A stretch of DNA of 64,000 nt from Achromobacter pestifer. Lineage in GTDB: Bacteria; Pseudomonadota; Gammaproteobacteria; Burkholderiales; Burkholderiaceae_B. The DNA lies in NCBI RefSeq assembly GCF_013267355.1, contig NZ_CP053985.1, positions 4,402,001 through 4,466,000 of the forward strand, written 5' to 3'. Of the stretch, positions 1-10,632 are shown piece by piece (within the stretch, counting starts at the first letter, position 1; every line of letters begins with the position of its first letter). The translations under genes were made by a program, and so were the position numbers. The notes under the pieces are model-generated. The model worked only from the letters and a program-made list of their open reading frames with translations. It ran no database searches and was not told the origin of the DNA.

Positions 1-64
1 ACTTGTGACTGTGCCATACGCGGGTGCATGGTCACGGGTCGGAATCGAAAGCAGGAGATCGACC

Positions 65-1951
<1,887 letters not shown>

Positions 1952-1969
1952 GGTTGTTCATCCTGAGTT

Positions 1970-2815
1970 ATGGCAAATAACTTCCTTTGCGGGCGCTTCG
2001 AGTTCGATCTCGAGCGCCCGCTTGTCATGGGTATCGTCAATGTCACGCCGGATTCCTTTTCCGACGGCGGCCAGCACGACGATACGGATTCCGCGGTGGC
2101 GCACGCGCGCCAGTTGATCGCCGAAGGCGCCCAGATCCTGGACCTGGGCGGCGAGTCCACGCGCCCCGGGGCCGATCCGGTTTCGGTGGCCGACGAGCTG
2201 GCCCGGCTGCTGCCGGTGGTGGAGGCGCTGCGCGATTGCGGCGTGCCCCTGTCCATCGATACGTTCAAGCCGGAAGTCATGCGCGCCGTGCTGGACGCCG
2301 GCGCGGACATGATCAACGATATCTATGGCTTCAGGCAGCCCGGCGCCGTCGAGGCAGTGGCGCATTCGCGCTGCGGGCTCTGCGTGATGCACATGAAGGG
2401 CGAGCCCCGCACCATGCAGGCCGCCCCGCCCGAATACACCGACCTGATCGGTGAAATCGGGCTCTTCCTGGGGGCCCGCGCGCACAAGCTGCGCGCGGCC
2501 TGGATCGATCCTCGCCGTATCGTGCTTGACCCGGGCTTCGGCTTCGGCAAGACGGGCGACCAGAATTTCCAATTGCTGCGCCGGCTGTCCAGCCTGCGCA
2601 GTGCCGGTTATCCATTGCTGATCGGCTTGTCGCGCAAAACCATGATAGGTCAGGCTACCGGCCGGCCCGTGGGCGACAGGCTGCCCGGCAGCATCGCCGC
2701 GGCGCTTGCTTGCGTGGCGCGTGGCGCTTCCATCGTGCGTGTGCACGATGTGGCGGCCACGGTCGACGCGCTCAAGGTATGGCACGCGGCAGAACAAGGA
2801 GCAATCAGTTCATGA
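1970..2815 (+). CDS. folP: Dihydropteroate synthase
   Basis: Condenses 6-hydroxymethyl-dihydropterin diphosphate with p-aminobenzoate to give dihydropteroate in cytosolic folate synthesis; the target of sulfonamides. The first family signature [15 protein letters not shown] is near residue 23, and [13 protein letters not shown] follows, with the TIM-barrel motifs DPGFGFGKT and GLSRKTMIG further on. The 281-aa length is normal. It starts just after ftsH, and its TGA stop overlaps the glmM ATG by 4 bp (ATGA), so folP and glmM are probably translationally coupled. The ftsH-folP-glmM order is standard in beta- and gammaproteobacteria. Confidence 0.97.
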   Translation: MANNFLCGRFEFDLERPLVMGIVNVTPDSFSDGGQHDDTDSAVAHARQLIAEGAQILDLGGESTRPGADPVSVADELARLLPVVEALRDCGVPLSIDTFKPEVMRAVLDAGADMINDIYGFRQPGAVEAVAHSRCGLCVMHMKGEPRTMQAAPPEYTDLIGEIGLFLGARAHKLRAAWIDPRRIVLDPGFGFGKTGDQNFQLLRRLSSLRSAGYPLLIGLSRKTMIGQATGRPVGDRLPGSIAAALACVARGASIVRVHDVAATVDALKVWHAAEQGAISS

Positions 2816-4155
2816 TTCGACGCAAATATTTCGGCACCGATGGCGTGCGCGGCGAGGTCGGCGGTGCGGTGATCAACGCCGAATTCGCCCTGCGCCTGGG
2901 CTATGCGGCCGGCCGCGTGCTGGCGCGCGAGCACGCCGTGCGCGGCGGCAGCCGTCCGCAGGTCGTGATCGGCAAGGACACGCGGATTTCCGGCTACATG
3001 CTGGAATCCGCGTTGGAAGCCGGTCTGTCGGCCGCGGGCATCGACGTTTTGCTGGCCGGCCCGATTCCGACGCCGGCGGTGGCCTACCTGACCCGGGCGC
3101 TGCGCTTGGTGGCGGGCATCGTCATCAGTGCTTCGCATAATCCGTACCAGGACAACGGCATCAAGTTCTTCTCGGCGCAGGGCATGAAGCTGCCCGACGA
3201 GATCGAGGCCGACATCGAAGCCGCCCTGGATGAGCCACTGGGCTGCGTGGGCTCGGAAGCCCTGGGCCGCGCCCGCCGCATGGGCGACGCGCAAGGCCGC
3301 TACATCGAATTCTGCAAGAGCACGTTCCCCAACGATCTGGACCTGAACGGCATGACGATCGTGGTGGACGCCGCCCACGGCGCCGCCTACAACATTGCGC
3401 CCCATGTGTTCCGTGAACTCGGCGCCGAAGTGCACGCCATCGGCGTCAACCCGGACGGCTTCAACATCAACAAGGGCGTGGGTGCGTTGCACCCCGAATT
3501 GCTGGCCAAGGAAGTAAGCGCCCGCGGCGCCCAGTTGGGTATCGCGCTGGACGGCGATGCCGACCGCCTGCAGATGGTGGACGGCGAGGGCCGCATCTAC
3601 AACGGCGATGAACTCATGTACGCCATCGTCCGCGAACGCATGCAGCGCGGCAAGGTGGACGGCGTGGTGGGCACGCTGATGACCAACTTCGGCTTCGAGC
3701 GTGAAATGCAGCGCCTGGGCGTGGGCTTTGAGCGCGCCAACGTGGGCGACCGCTACGTGCTGGAGCAAATGCAGGCGCGCGGCTGGCTGTACGGGGGCGA
3801 AAGCTCCGGCCACCTGCTATGCCTGGACTGCCATTCGACAGGCGACGGCATCGTCGCCGCGCTGCAGGTCCTGACCGCGCTGCGCCGCAATTCGGTCGGG
3901 CTGGCGGAGTGGCTGAGCGATCTGCGCATGTATCCGCAGAAGATGATCAACGTGCCGCTGGCCCCGGGCCAGGACTGGAAGACGCACGCCGGCCTGAGCG
4001 CCGCGCGCAAGGCGGTCGAAGCCGAGCTCGACGGCCGTGGCCGTATCCTGATCCGCGCCTCGGGCACCGAGCCGAAGCTGCGCCTGATGGTCGAGGCCGA
4101 AGATGAAGTTCTCGCCGTATCCTGCGCCGAGAAGCTTGCGGCCAGCCTGGGGTAA
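2812..4155 (+). CDS. glmM: Phosphoglucosamine mutase
   Basis: Interconverts glucosamine-6-phosphate and glucosamine-1-phosphate on the way to UDP-GlcNAc for peptidoglycan and LPS. The ATG at 2812 gives [14 protein letters not shown], the conserved family N terminus, and 447 aa; an AAGGAG lies about 9 nt upstream. The phosphoserine loop SASHNP places the active serine at S108. The metal loop DGDADR is at 247-252, and the C-terminal phosphate-binding loop reads [10 protein letters not shown]. The reading frame is also open upstream to 2710, but that part lies inside folP. A strong hairpin follows the stop. Confidence 0.97.
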   Translation: MIRRKYFGTDGVRGEVGGAVINAEFALRLGYAAGRVLAREHAVRGGSRPQVVIGKDTRISGYMLESALEAGLSAAGIDVLLAGPIPTPAVAYLTRALRLVAGIVISASHNPYQDNGIKFFSAQGMKLPDEIEADIEAALDEPLGCVGSEALGRARRMGDAQGRYIEFCKSTFPNDLDLNGMTIVVDAAHGAAYNIAPHVFRELGAEVHAIGVNPDGFNINKGVGALHPELLAKEVSARGAQLGIALDGDADRLQMVDGEGRIYNGDELMYAIVRERMQRGKVDGVVGTLMTNFGFEREMQRLGVGFERANVGDRYVLEQMQARGWLYGGESSGHLLCLDCHSTGDGIVAALQVLTALRRNSVGLAEWLSDLRMYPQKMINVPLAPGQDWKTHAGLSAARKAVEAELDGRGRILIRASGTEPKLRLMVEAEDEVLAVSCAEKLAASLG

Positions 4156-4179
4156 ATGCCGGCTTCCGATTCCGAGCGA

Positions 4180-4214
4180 GGCCACCCGGCGCGTGACGGG
4201 TGGCCTTGTTTGTT
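4180..4214 (+). terminator. Intrinsic terminator after glmM
   Basis: Perfect 9-bp inverted repeat GGCCACCCG / CGGGTGGCC (4180-4188 and 4197-4205) with an 8-nt loop, followed by the T-rich TTGTTTGTT. It lies 25 nt past the glmM stop and probably ends the ftsH-folP-glmM transcript. Confidence 0.85.
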
Positions 4215-4366
4215 CAAGGCCTGTATATATTTGTAAAGCTTTGTCGATTTTGGCGGAAGATTGATTTGTTTGGCCCGAACTAAACTTCATAGTCACGTAA
4301 CATATTGGTCAAGTCTTTGACATACAGGGCGTCCACACTGGCTGGACTCTCTAGGAGCTTCGCGCA

Positions 4367-5173
4367 ATGCTGGAATTAGCACGCATCAATCCGAGCCGTA
4401 ATGCCGCAGAACCTTGGACCGGCGCCGCCGCCAAGGTGCTGGTGGTGGGCTTGGCGCGCACTGCTGAAGAAATCGAGCAGATTCAACGCCTGCGCTATGA
4501 GGTCTTCACCGAGGACATGGGCGTGGTGTTCCCCGATGCCCAGGACGGCATCGAGCATGACCGCTTCGACCCGTTCTGCGAACACCTGATGGTCCGTGAG
4601 CTCGATACGGGCCGCGTGGTCGGCACCTACCGCATCCTGACGCCGGAAAAGGCGCGGGAGGCTGGCGGTTATTACTCGCAGTCTGAGTTCGACCTGTCCG
4701 GGCTGGGCTCGATCCAGGATGAGCTGGTCGAAGTCGGCCGTTCCTGCACCCACCCCGACTACCGCGGCGGCGGCGTCATCATGTTGCTGTGGTCCGGCCT
4801 GGCGGAATACCTCCGCCGCGGCGGCTACCAGTACGTGCTGGGCTGCGCCAGCGTCAGCCTGCGCGACGACGGCGTCACCGCCGCCGAAGTGTGGCGCACC
4901 ATTTCCAAGCAACTGCCGCAGGGCGACGAACCGCGCGTGACGCCGTTGCACCGCTACCCGGTGGAAAAGCTCAACAGCACTTTGCCGGCGCGCGTGCCGC
5001 CGCTGATCAAGGGATATCTGAAGCTGGGCGCCAAGGTCTGTGGGGAGCCCGCCTGGGACCCGGACTTCAACGCCGCGGATTTTCCGGTGCTGCTCAAGAT
5101 GGACCGCATGGACGAGCGCTACCGCCGCCACTTCGGGCTGGACCAGCCCGCAACCGCCAGCGCCCAGCGCTGA
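4367..5173 (+). CDS. olsB: GNAT acyltransferase, ornithine-lipid OlsB-like
   Basis: Probable N-acyltransferase that moves a fatty acyl chain from acyl-ACP to the alpha-amino group of ornithine, giving lyso-ornithine lipid. This is inferred from overall similarity: LRYEVFTEDMG near residue 43, VGRSCTHPDYRGGG with its arginine-glycine acceptor loop near 124, and about 270 aa are all typical of the OlsB/hemolysin-like GNAT family. AGGAG lies about 9 nt upstream of the ATG. It is transcribed alone after the glmM terminator, with a 150-nt AT-rich leader. The second enzyme, OlsA, is not next to it. An autoinducer-synthase-like or other N-acyl amino acid synthase cannot be excluded. Confidence 0.65.
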   Translation: MLELARINPSRNAAEPWTGAAAKVLVVGLARTAEEIEQIQRLRYEVFTEDMGVVFPDAQDGIEHDRFDPFCEHLMVRELDTGRVVGTYRILTPEKAREAGGYYSQSEFDLSGLGSIQDELVEVGRSCTHPDYRGGGVIMLLWSGLAEYLRRGGYQYVLGCASVSLRDDGVTAAEVWRTISKQLPQGDEPRVTPLHRYPVEKLNSTLPARVPPLIKGYLKLGAKVCGEPAWDPDFNAADFPVLLKMDRMDERYRRHFGLDQPATASAQR

Positions 5174-5180
5174 GGCCATC

Positions 5181-5291
5181 ATGCGCCGCCTGTTGCGCCG
5201 CATGAAGATCAGGCTGATACGGCGGGCCACCAGGCCTTTGCGCATGGAACTCAAGCGGCTGGATCGCGAAACCGATCTGTCGCCGTTCTAG
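5181..5291 (+). CDS. Possible 36-aa arginine-rich small protein
   Basis: Starts ATG 7 nt after the olsB-like stop, with GAGG at 5172-5175 just upstream, and encodes a very basic peptide (about 12 Arg/Lys) ending in an acidic DRETDLSPF tail. The next inverted repeat starts directly after its stop. It has no recognisable domain. Its position suggests translation with the upstream acyltransferase, but coding potential is not proven; it may be chance reading of a GC-rich tail. Confidence 0.3.
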   Translation: MRRLLRRMKIRLIRRATRPLRMELKRLDRETDLSPF

Positions 5292-5308
5292 CGCGCCGGC
5301 CCGGCAGC

Positions 5309-5342
5309 GCGGAGCCGGGCGCAGGCGGCGCAGCGGCTCCGC
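5309..5342. terminator. Inverted repeat between convergent olsB-like gene and ppx
   Basis: GCGGAGCCG (5309-5317) pairs perfectly with CGGCTCCGC (5334-5342) around a 16-nt GC-rich loop. It lies between two convergent genes, so it could stop transcription from both sides, though there is no long T run. Confidence 0.5.
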
Positions 5343-5349
5343 CTGATTC

Positions 5350-6837
5350 TCAGAACTCCAGCAGTTCGAACGAAAAACCGACCTTGTTCCACTCGGCTTC
5401 TTCCGCGCGCAGCGTGAAGTCGCTCAGGGGATGCTGCGCCAGCCATTCGCGGTTGACCCGCACCACGATGGAGTTGTCGCGTACCGACGCCGTCAGCGGC
5501 AGCGGCTCGATCTCGTTGCGGCGGCGGAACAGCAGTACCGCCAGGCGCAGGCTGAGGATGGCCTTCCATTGCGGACGCGAACGCACCAGGGGCTCCAACT
5601 TTGTCAGCTTGCCCTGGTGGCCCAGCGCCAGCAGCGCCAGCAGCTGCTGGTCGGCGCGCGAGAAGCCCGGCATGTCGGCGTTTTCCAGCACGTATGCGGA
5701 GTGCTTGTGATACGCGTTGTGGGCGATGGACAGGCCCACTTCATGCAGGTCGGCCGCCCAGCCCAGCGCGGGGCGCAGCTCGGCGCGTTCCGGACCGTCC
5801 GGGAACATCGTGTCGAACAGGGTCAGCGCGGCGTGGTGCACGCGACGCGCCTGGTTGACGTCGACGTGGTAGCGCTTCATGAACTGGCGCACCGACTCGT
5901 CGCGCTTGTCATGCTCGTCGTCGCGGCCCAGCAGGTCGTACAGCACGCCCAGGCGCAAGGCGCCGTCGCCGGTGTGCATGACGTCGATGCCCAGTTCGTC
6001 GAACAGGGCGCTCATGATGGCCAGCCCGCCTGGCAGCACGTCCGAGCGTTCGACCTTGATGCCGGGCAGTTCCGACGGAATCACGCGGCCCGAGCGCACG
6101 ATGCGGTCCTTGAGCTTGGCCAGGCCGGCGCGGGTGATGCCGCGGTCCGAGAAGCGGCATTCGGTCAGGATGGCGAACAGCGCCTTGGCCGTGCCGGAAG
6201 AACCGTAGGCTTCCTTCCAGCCCATCTTGCGGTACTGCTTGGCGATGACTTCGATTTCGCGGCGGGCGGCCAGTTCGGCCTGCTTCATCTGATGCGCGTC
6301 CACCACGCCGTCCGAGAAGAACTGGCGGCTGTAGCTGACGCAGCCCATGTAAAGCGAGGACATCAGGCCGGGCTCATGGCCACGGCCGATGATGACTTCG
6401 GTGGAACCGCCGCCGATGTCGATGACCAGGCGCTTATTGGGCGAGGGAGGCAGCGTGTGGACCACGCCCGAGAAGATCAGGCGGGCTTCTTCACGGCCGG
6501 CGATGACTTCGATGGGAAAGCCCAGCGCGGCTTCGGCGCGCGGCAGGAAGTCGCGGGTGTTGCGGGCGACGCGGAAGGTGTTGGTGGCGACGGCTCGGAC
6601 CCGGTTGGGGTGGAAGCTGCGCAGGCGGTCGCCGAAGCGCTCCAGCACGGCGATGGCGCGGTCGATGGCTTCGTCGCCCAGCCTTTTTTCAGAGTCCAGG
6701 CCGGCCGCGAGCCGGACGGTTTCCTTGAGGCGGTCGATCTGATAGATCTGGGGCGTACCGTCCTGTTGAACGATGCGTCCGATGGAGAGGCGGAAGCTGT
6801 TGGACCCGAGGTCCACCGCGGCCAGAAGTTGATCCAT
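5350..6837 (-). CDS. ppx: Exopolyphosphatase / Ppx-GppA phosphatase
   Basis: Hydrolyses terminal phosphates of inorganic polyphosphate (and possibly pppGpp) in the cytosol. The N terminus MDQLLAAVDLGSNSFRLSIG is the phosphate-1 motif of the ASKHA fold, and VIDIGGGSTEVIIGRG is the phosphate-2 motif. The C-terminal half has the HD-like helical region with WAADLHEVGLSIAHN. The 495 aa match the family. It faces convergently toward the olsB-like gene and diverges from ppk across a 208-bp region, the classic pairing of polyphosphate degradation and synthesis genes. Confidence 0.93.
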   Translation of the reverse strand: MDQLLAAVDLGSNSFRLSIGRIVQQDGTPQIYQIDRLKETVRLAAGLDSEKRLGDEAIDRAIAVLERFGDRLRSFHPNRVRAVATNTFRVARNTRDFLPRAEAALGFPIEVIAGREEARLIFSGVVHTLPPSPNKRLVIDIGGGSTEVIIGRGHEPGLMSSLYMGCVSYSRQFFSDGVVDAHQMKQAELAARREIEVIAKQYRKMGWKEAYGSSGTAKALFAILTECRFSDRGITRAGLAKLKDRIVRSGRVIPSELPGIKVERSDVLPGGLAIMSALFDELGIDVMHTGDGALRLGVLYDLLGRDDEHDKRDESVRQFMKRYHVDVNQARRVHHAALTLFDTMFPDGPERAELRPALGWAADLHEVGLSIAHNAYHKHSAYVLENADMPGFSRADQQLLALLALGHQGKLTKLEPLVRSRPQWKAILSLRLAVLLFRRRNEIEPLPLTASVRDNSIVVRVNREWLAQHPLSDFTLRAEEAEWNKVGFSFELLEF

Positions 6838-6993
6838 GCGGCTCGTAAATATTGTCTGAGAGGTGGCCCGATTATAGAGACCCCATGTGACAGCGCTCCC
6901 ACGCGCGGTTTTTTTCTTATGGAACAGGGGCTTGCGGCGCTTGATCGGCCTGCTATACGTCCCGGTTTTAGCGTACGCTACGTTTTTGGCGTA

Positions 6994-7011
6994 GTGTCAT
7001 GGAACCGTCAC
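6994..7011 (+). promoter_or_regulatory. Pho box upstream of ppk
   Basis: Two 7-nt direct repeats, GTGTCAT and CCGTCAC, are separated by 4 nt (GGAA). This is the layout of the PhoB-binding Pho box, 34 nt before the ppk start. It is a weaker match than the one before pstS. Control of ppk by phosphate starvation is inferred from this and from the neighbouring pst genes. Confidence 0.6.
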
Positions 7012-7045
7012 TTTTTTGCAGTAAAACTCCACGCTCTCCCCACGT

Positions 7046-9133
7046 ATGGAATCCGGTATGCCCTCACGCCCTCCTGCCGAGCCTTTGCTTCTGAACCGCG
7101 AGTTGTCGCTGCTGAAATTCAACGATCGCGTGCTGGCGATGGCGGAGAATACCAAGACTCCCTTGCTGGAACGGCTGCGCTACGTGTGCATCGTCAGTTC
7201 CAACCTGGATGAGTTCTTCGAGATCCGGATATCCAGCCTGAAGGAGCAGCAGCGCCAATCGCCCAACCTGGTGGGGCCGGACGGCATGACGCCGGACCAG
7301 GCGTTCGAGAACGTGCAGCAGGCGGTGCACGCGCTGGTCAACCGCCAATACAACCTGCTCAATGACGAGATCCTGCCGGCCATGCACGCCGAGGGCATCT
7401 CGCTGCACCATGCGTCCGAGTGGAACCCGCAGCAGCAGGAGTGGGCGCGCGAAGTGTTCAACCGCGACGTGATGCCGCTTTTGACCCCGATCGGGCTGGA
7501 TCCGGCGCATCCGTTTCCACGCGTCTACAACAAGAGCTTGAATTTCATCGTGTCGCTGTCGGGCGCCGACGCCTTCGGCCGCCAGGCCTCGATCGCCGTG
7601 GTGCAGGCGCCGCGCGCCTTGCCGCGCCTGATCAAGATGCCGCAGGAGCTGTCGGGCCAGCCCGAGGGCTACATCCTGCTGACCTCGCTGCTGCGGGCCT
7701 TCGTGGGCGAGCTGTTCCCGGGCCTGGAGATGCTGGGCTGCTACCAGTGGCGGGTCACGCGCAACAGCGACCTGTTCGTGGACGAGGAAGAAGTCACCAA
7801 CCTGCGCCACGCCTTGCAGGGCGAACTTTCGCAGCGCAACTTCGGCGCCGCGGTGCGCCTGGAGATCGACAAGCTGACGCCGGTCGAGCTGGAGCACTTC
7901 CTGCAGCGCGAGTTCTCGCTCAAGGCGGAGGACACCTACCGCGTGCCGGGGCCGGTGAACCTGTCGCGCCTGATGCAGTTGTGCAATTCCGAATCGCGGC
8001 CGGATCTGCTGTTTCCGGACTATCGCGCGCCCGTGCCGGCGCCATTCGACCGCGTGGGTGACAAGCCTGCCGAGCTGTTCGAGGCCGTGGCCGAACAGGA
8101 CCGCCTGCTGCACCATCCCTACCAGTCGTTCCAGCCTGTCATCGATTTCCTGACCGCCGCCGCGCTGGATCCGGACGTCATGGCGATCAAGCAGACCATC
8201 TACCGCACCGGCGAGGATTCCGAGCTGATGAAGATCCTGCTGGCCGCCGCGCGCGCCGGCAAGGAAGTGACGGTGGTGGTGGAGCTGATGGCCCGCTTCG
8301 ACGAGCAGACCAACATCAACTGGGCCTCCAAGCTGGAAGAGGTGGGGGCGCACGTGGTGTACGGCGTGGTGGCGCACAAGACGCACGCCAAGATGGCCGT
8401 GGTGCTGCGCCGCGAGAAAGGGCGCTTGCGCCGCTATGCTCACCTGGGCACCGGCAATTACCACCCGCGCACGGCGCGCTTGTACACCGATTTCGGTCTG
8501 CTCACCGCCGATCCAAAGCTGTGCGAGGACATGGACAAGGTGTTCGCGCAGCTGACCGGGCTGGGCGCGCGCCGCTCGCTCAAGGCGCTGATGCAGTCGC
8601 CCTTCACCATGCATGACGGCATGGTGGCGCTGATCCGCGCGGAGGCCCGCGCGGCCAAGGCCGGCAAGCGTTCGCGCATCATGGCCAAGATGAACTCGCT
8701 CCTGGAAGAGCAGATCATCGAGGAACTCTACAAGGCCGGCCAGGCCGGCGTGAAGATCGACCTGATCGTGCGCGGCGTATGCGCGCTGCGCGCCGGCGTG
8801 CCGGGCCTGTCCGAAAACATCCGGGTGCGCTCCATCGTCGGCCGCTTCCTGGAGCATTCGCGGGTTTTCTATTTCTATGCCGACGGCGAAGAGACGGTAT
8901 ACCTGTCGTCGGCCGACTGGATGGACCGCAATTTCTTCCGCCGGGTCGAGATCGCGTTCCCGATCTACGACAAGACCCTGAAGAAGCGCGTCATCGACGA
9001 AGCCTTCACCTACGCCCTGCGCGACAACCAATTGGCCTGGCAGCAGCAGGCCGACGGCGACTACGCCCGCGTCAAGAGCCGCCGCGAGCCCTTCAACCTG
9101 CACCAGTACCTGATGCAGAAGCTGGGCGTGTAA
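7046..9133 (+). CDS. ppk: Polyphosphate kinase 1
   Basis: Makes polyphosphate from ATP at the inner membrane or cytosol via a phosphohistidine. Domains run in order: the N-terminal helical domain (LLNRELSLLKFNDRVL at about 10-26), the head domain, and two PLD-like catalytic domains. The phosphorylated histidine is in THAKMAV (H447), followed by the GTGNYHPRTARLYTDFG motif. The second conserved histidine is in LEHSRVF (H604), followed by YLSSADWMDRN. The 695-aa length is normal. Initiation at the internal ATG 7058 is also possible. It is read away from ppx and toward pstS. Confidence 0.96.
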   Translation: MESGMPSRPPAEPLLLNRELSLLKFNDRVLAMAENTKTPLLERLRYVCIVSSNLDEFFEIRISSLKEQQRQSPNLVGPDGMTPDQAFENVQQAVHALVNRQYNLLNDEILPAMHAEGISLHHASEWNPQQQEWAREVFNRDVMPLLTPIGLDPAHPFPRVYNKSLNFIVSLSGADAFGRQASIAVVQAPRALPRLIKMPQELSGQPEGYILLTSLLRAFVGELFPGLEMLGCYQWRVTRNSDLFVDEEEVTNLRHALQGELSQRNFGAAVRLEIDKLTPVELEHFLQREFSLKAEDTYRVPGPVNLSRLMQLCNSESRPDLLFPDYRAPVPAPFDRVGDKPAELFEAVAEQDRLLHHPYQSFQPVIDFLTAAALDPDVMAIKQTIYRTGEDSELMKILLAAARAGKEVTVVVELMARFDEQTNINWASKLEEVGAHVVYGVVAHKTHAKMAVVLRREKGRLRRYAHLGTGNYHPRTARLYTDFGLLTADPKLCEDMDKVFAQLTGLGARRSLKALMQSPFTMHDGMVALIRAEARAAKAGKRSRIMAKMNSLLEEQIIEELYKAGQAGVKIDLIVRGVCALRAGVPGLSENIRVRSIVGRFLEHSRVFYFYADGEETVYLSSADWMDRNFFRRVEIAFPIYDKTLKKRVIDEAFTYALRDNQLAWQQQADGDYARVKSRREPFNLHQYLMQKLGV

Positions 9134-9138
9134 CGTCT

Positions 9139-9159
9139 GCCGCCCCGCCCCGGGGCGGC
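9139..9159 (+). terminator. GC-rich hairpin after ppk
   Basis: GCCGCCCC and GGGGCGGC form an 8-bp stem with a 5-nt loop only 6 nt after the ppk stop. No T run follows, so termination would be weak or Rho-assisted. Confidence 0.45.
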
Positions 9160-9239
9160 TCCCCAAGCAAGGCCATCCTTTCCTCCACCTGTTTGCTCCG
9201 GCCCCCTTTTCAAGGTCGCGTTCGAAGCAAAGCGTCCCC

Positions 9240-9320
9240 CAATCCAGGCCGCGCGGATCCGGCTCCGCCGGTCCGCCAGCGGCGCCCCCTGGGGGAGGCG
9301 CTGCGCGCCTCGGGGGGGAA
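9240..9320. repeat. GC-rich intergenic palindromic element
   Basis: A run of overlapping short inverted repeats (CCCCCTGGGGG inside GCGCC/GGCGC at about 9282-9301, then a GCGCGC core and a G7 run) fills the end of the ppk-pstS gap. From memory, similar GC palindromes recur between genes in Achromobacter and other Burkholderiales. A genome-wide count would be needed to call it a dispersed repeat. Confidence 0.35.
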
Positions 9321-9326
9321 TCATGA

Positions 9327-9360
9327 CTGTCACTATCCTGTCATGTGGGGCTTCTATTAT
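9327..9360 (+). promoter_or_regulatory. Pho box and -10 of the pst promoter
   Basis: CTGTCAC (9327-9333) and CTGTCAT (9338-9344) are direct repeats separated by TATC, an almost perfect Pho-box consensus. TATTAT (9355-9360) lies 10 nt downstream as a -10 element. This is the usual arrangement of a PhoB-activated promoter in which the Pho box replaces the -35. It lies 73 nt before the pstS start. Confidence 0.88.
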
Positions 9361-9432
9361 TCGAAGGTCGCTGAAAGACAGGCAGTTTTCCAAGCCTGCC
9401 AGACTCCTCCAACGAGCACAGAAGGAACCCTG

Positions 9433-10473
9433 ATGTTCAAACGTGTCTTCAAACAAGTTTCCCTGGGCGTCGCGCTGAGCGCCGCCGTGTTTGCCGTCCA
9501 GGCCGCCGATGTGACCGGCGCCGGCGCTTCGTTCCCGTACCCGATCTACGCCAAGTGGGCGTCCGACTACAAGGCTGCCAGCAACAACGCGGTCAACTAC
9601 CAGTCCATCGGTTCGGGCGGCGGCCAGCAACAGATCATCGCCAAGACCGTTGATTTCGGCGCCTCGGACGATCCCATGAAGGCAGCCGACCTGGAAAAGA
9701 ACGGCCTGCTGCAGTTCCCGGCCGTCATCGGCGGCACGGTTGCCGTGGTGAACGTCGACGGCATCGAACCCGGCAAGCTGAAGCTGTCGGGCAAGGTCCT
9801 GGCCGACATCTTCCTGGGCAAGATCAAGAAGTGGGACGACGCCGCCATCAAGGCGATGAACCCCGACCTCAAGCTGCCGTCGGCCGACATCATTGTCGTG
9901 CACCGTTCGGACGGCTCGGGCACCACCTTCGGCTGGACCAACTACCTGTCCAAGGTGTCGCCGGACTGGAAGTCGACCGTGGGTGAAGGCAAGGCCGTCA
10001 AGTGGCCCGTGGGCCAAGGCGGCAAGGGCAACGAAGGCGTCGCCGCCTACGTCGGCCAGCTGAAGAACTCGATCGGCTACGTGGAATACGCCTACGCCAA
10101 GCAGAACAAGCTGGCCTGGACGCAGCTGCAGAACAAGGACGGCAAGTTCGTCCAGCCGGAACAGAAGGCTTTCGCCGCCGCGGCCGCCAACGCCGACTGG
10201 AAGAGCGCGCCGGGCATGGGCGTGGTCCTGACCGACGAGCCGGGCGCCGATTCGTGGCCCGTCACCGCCGCCACCTTCATCCTGATCCACAAGTCGCAAG
10301 ACAAGCCGGCTCAGGGCAAGGCCGTGCTGGAATTCTTCGACTGGGCCTTCAAGAACGGCGCCAAGTCGGCTGAAGCCATGGACTACGTGCCGCTGCCGGA
10401 AGCCGTGACCAAGGAAATCCGCGCCGCCTGGGGCGAGGTCAAGGCCGCCGACGGCAAGGCCGTCTGGCAGTAA
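9433..10473 (+). CDS. pstS: Phosphate ABC transporter, periplasmic binding protein PstS
   Basis: Captures phosphate in the periplasm for the PstCAB transporter. ATG 9433 has GAAGGAA 5-11 nt upstream and yields a clear signal peptide (MFKRVFKQ, a hydrophobic core, cleavage near AVQA-ADV at residue 24). The mature protein starts with VTGAGASFPYPIYAKW, the PstS signature, and contains the phosphate-binding HRSDGSGTTFGW segment. The 346-aa length is normal. It is the first gene of a Pho-box-controlled operon and is separated from pstC by a 159-nt gap with a stem-loop. Confidence 0.97.
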   Translation: MFKRVFKQVSLGVALSAAVFAVQAADVTGAGASFPYPIYAKWASDYKAASNNAVNYQSIGSGGGQQQIIAKTVDFGASDDPMKAADLEKNGLLQFPAVIGGTVAVVNVDGIEPGKLKLSGKVLADIFLGKIKKWDDAAIKAMNPDLKLPSADIIVVHRSDGSGTTFGWTNYLSKVSPDWKSTVGEGKAVKWPVGQGGKGNEGVAAYVGQLKNSIGYVEYAYAKQNKLAWTQLQNKDGKFVQPEQKAFAAAAANADWKSAPGMGVVLTDEPGADSWPVTAATFILIHKSQDKPAQGKAVLEFFDWAFKNGAKSAEAMDYVPLPEAVTKEIRAAWGEVKAADGKAVWQ

Positions 10474-10535
10474 TGGATGGAGCGCGGGGGGGACCGGGTA
10501 ACAATCCCAGTCTTTACCGCGCAAGCCGTATCAGC

Positions 10536-10580
10536 GGCCGTCCCTTGAGCTTTCGCACGAGCGGAACGACAGGGACGGTC
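10536..10580 (+). terminator. Stem-loop between pstS and pstC
   Basis: CCGTCCCT pairs with AGGGACGG, extended by a G-T and a G-C pair to a 10-bp stem (10536-10545 with 10571-10580) around a 25-nt loop. Hairpins at this position in binding-protein transporter operons often cause partial termination or protect the binding-protein mRNA. That role is inferred here. Confidence 0.55.
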
Positions 10581-10632
10581 CGCCGCAGGACCTTCGAAGT
10601 TCTTCCCCTGGTTTCCTAAGGAAAGTCCATCC

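Noticed and set aside
5431..7212. 593-codon plus-strand frame over ppx
   Set aside because: Antisense to ppx and running into ppk in the wrong phase. No motifs.
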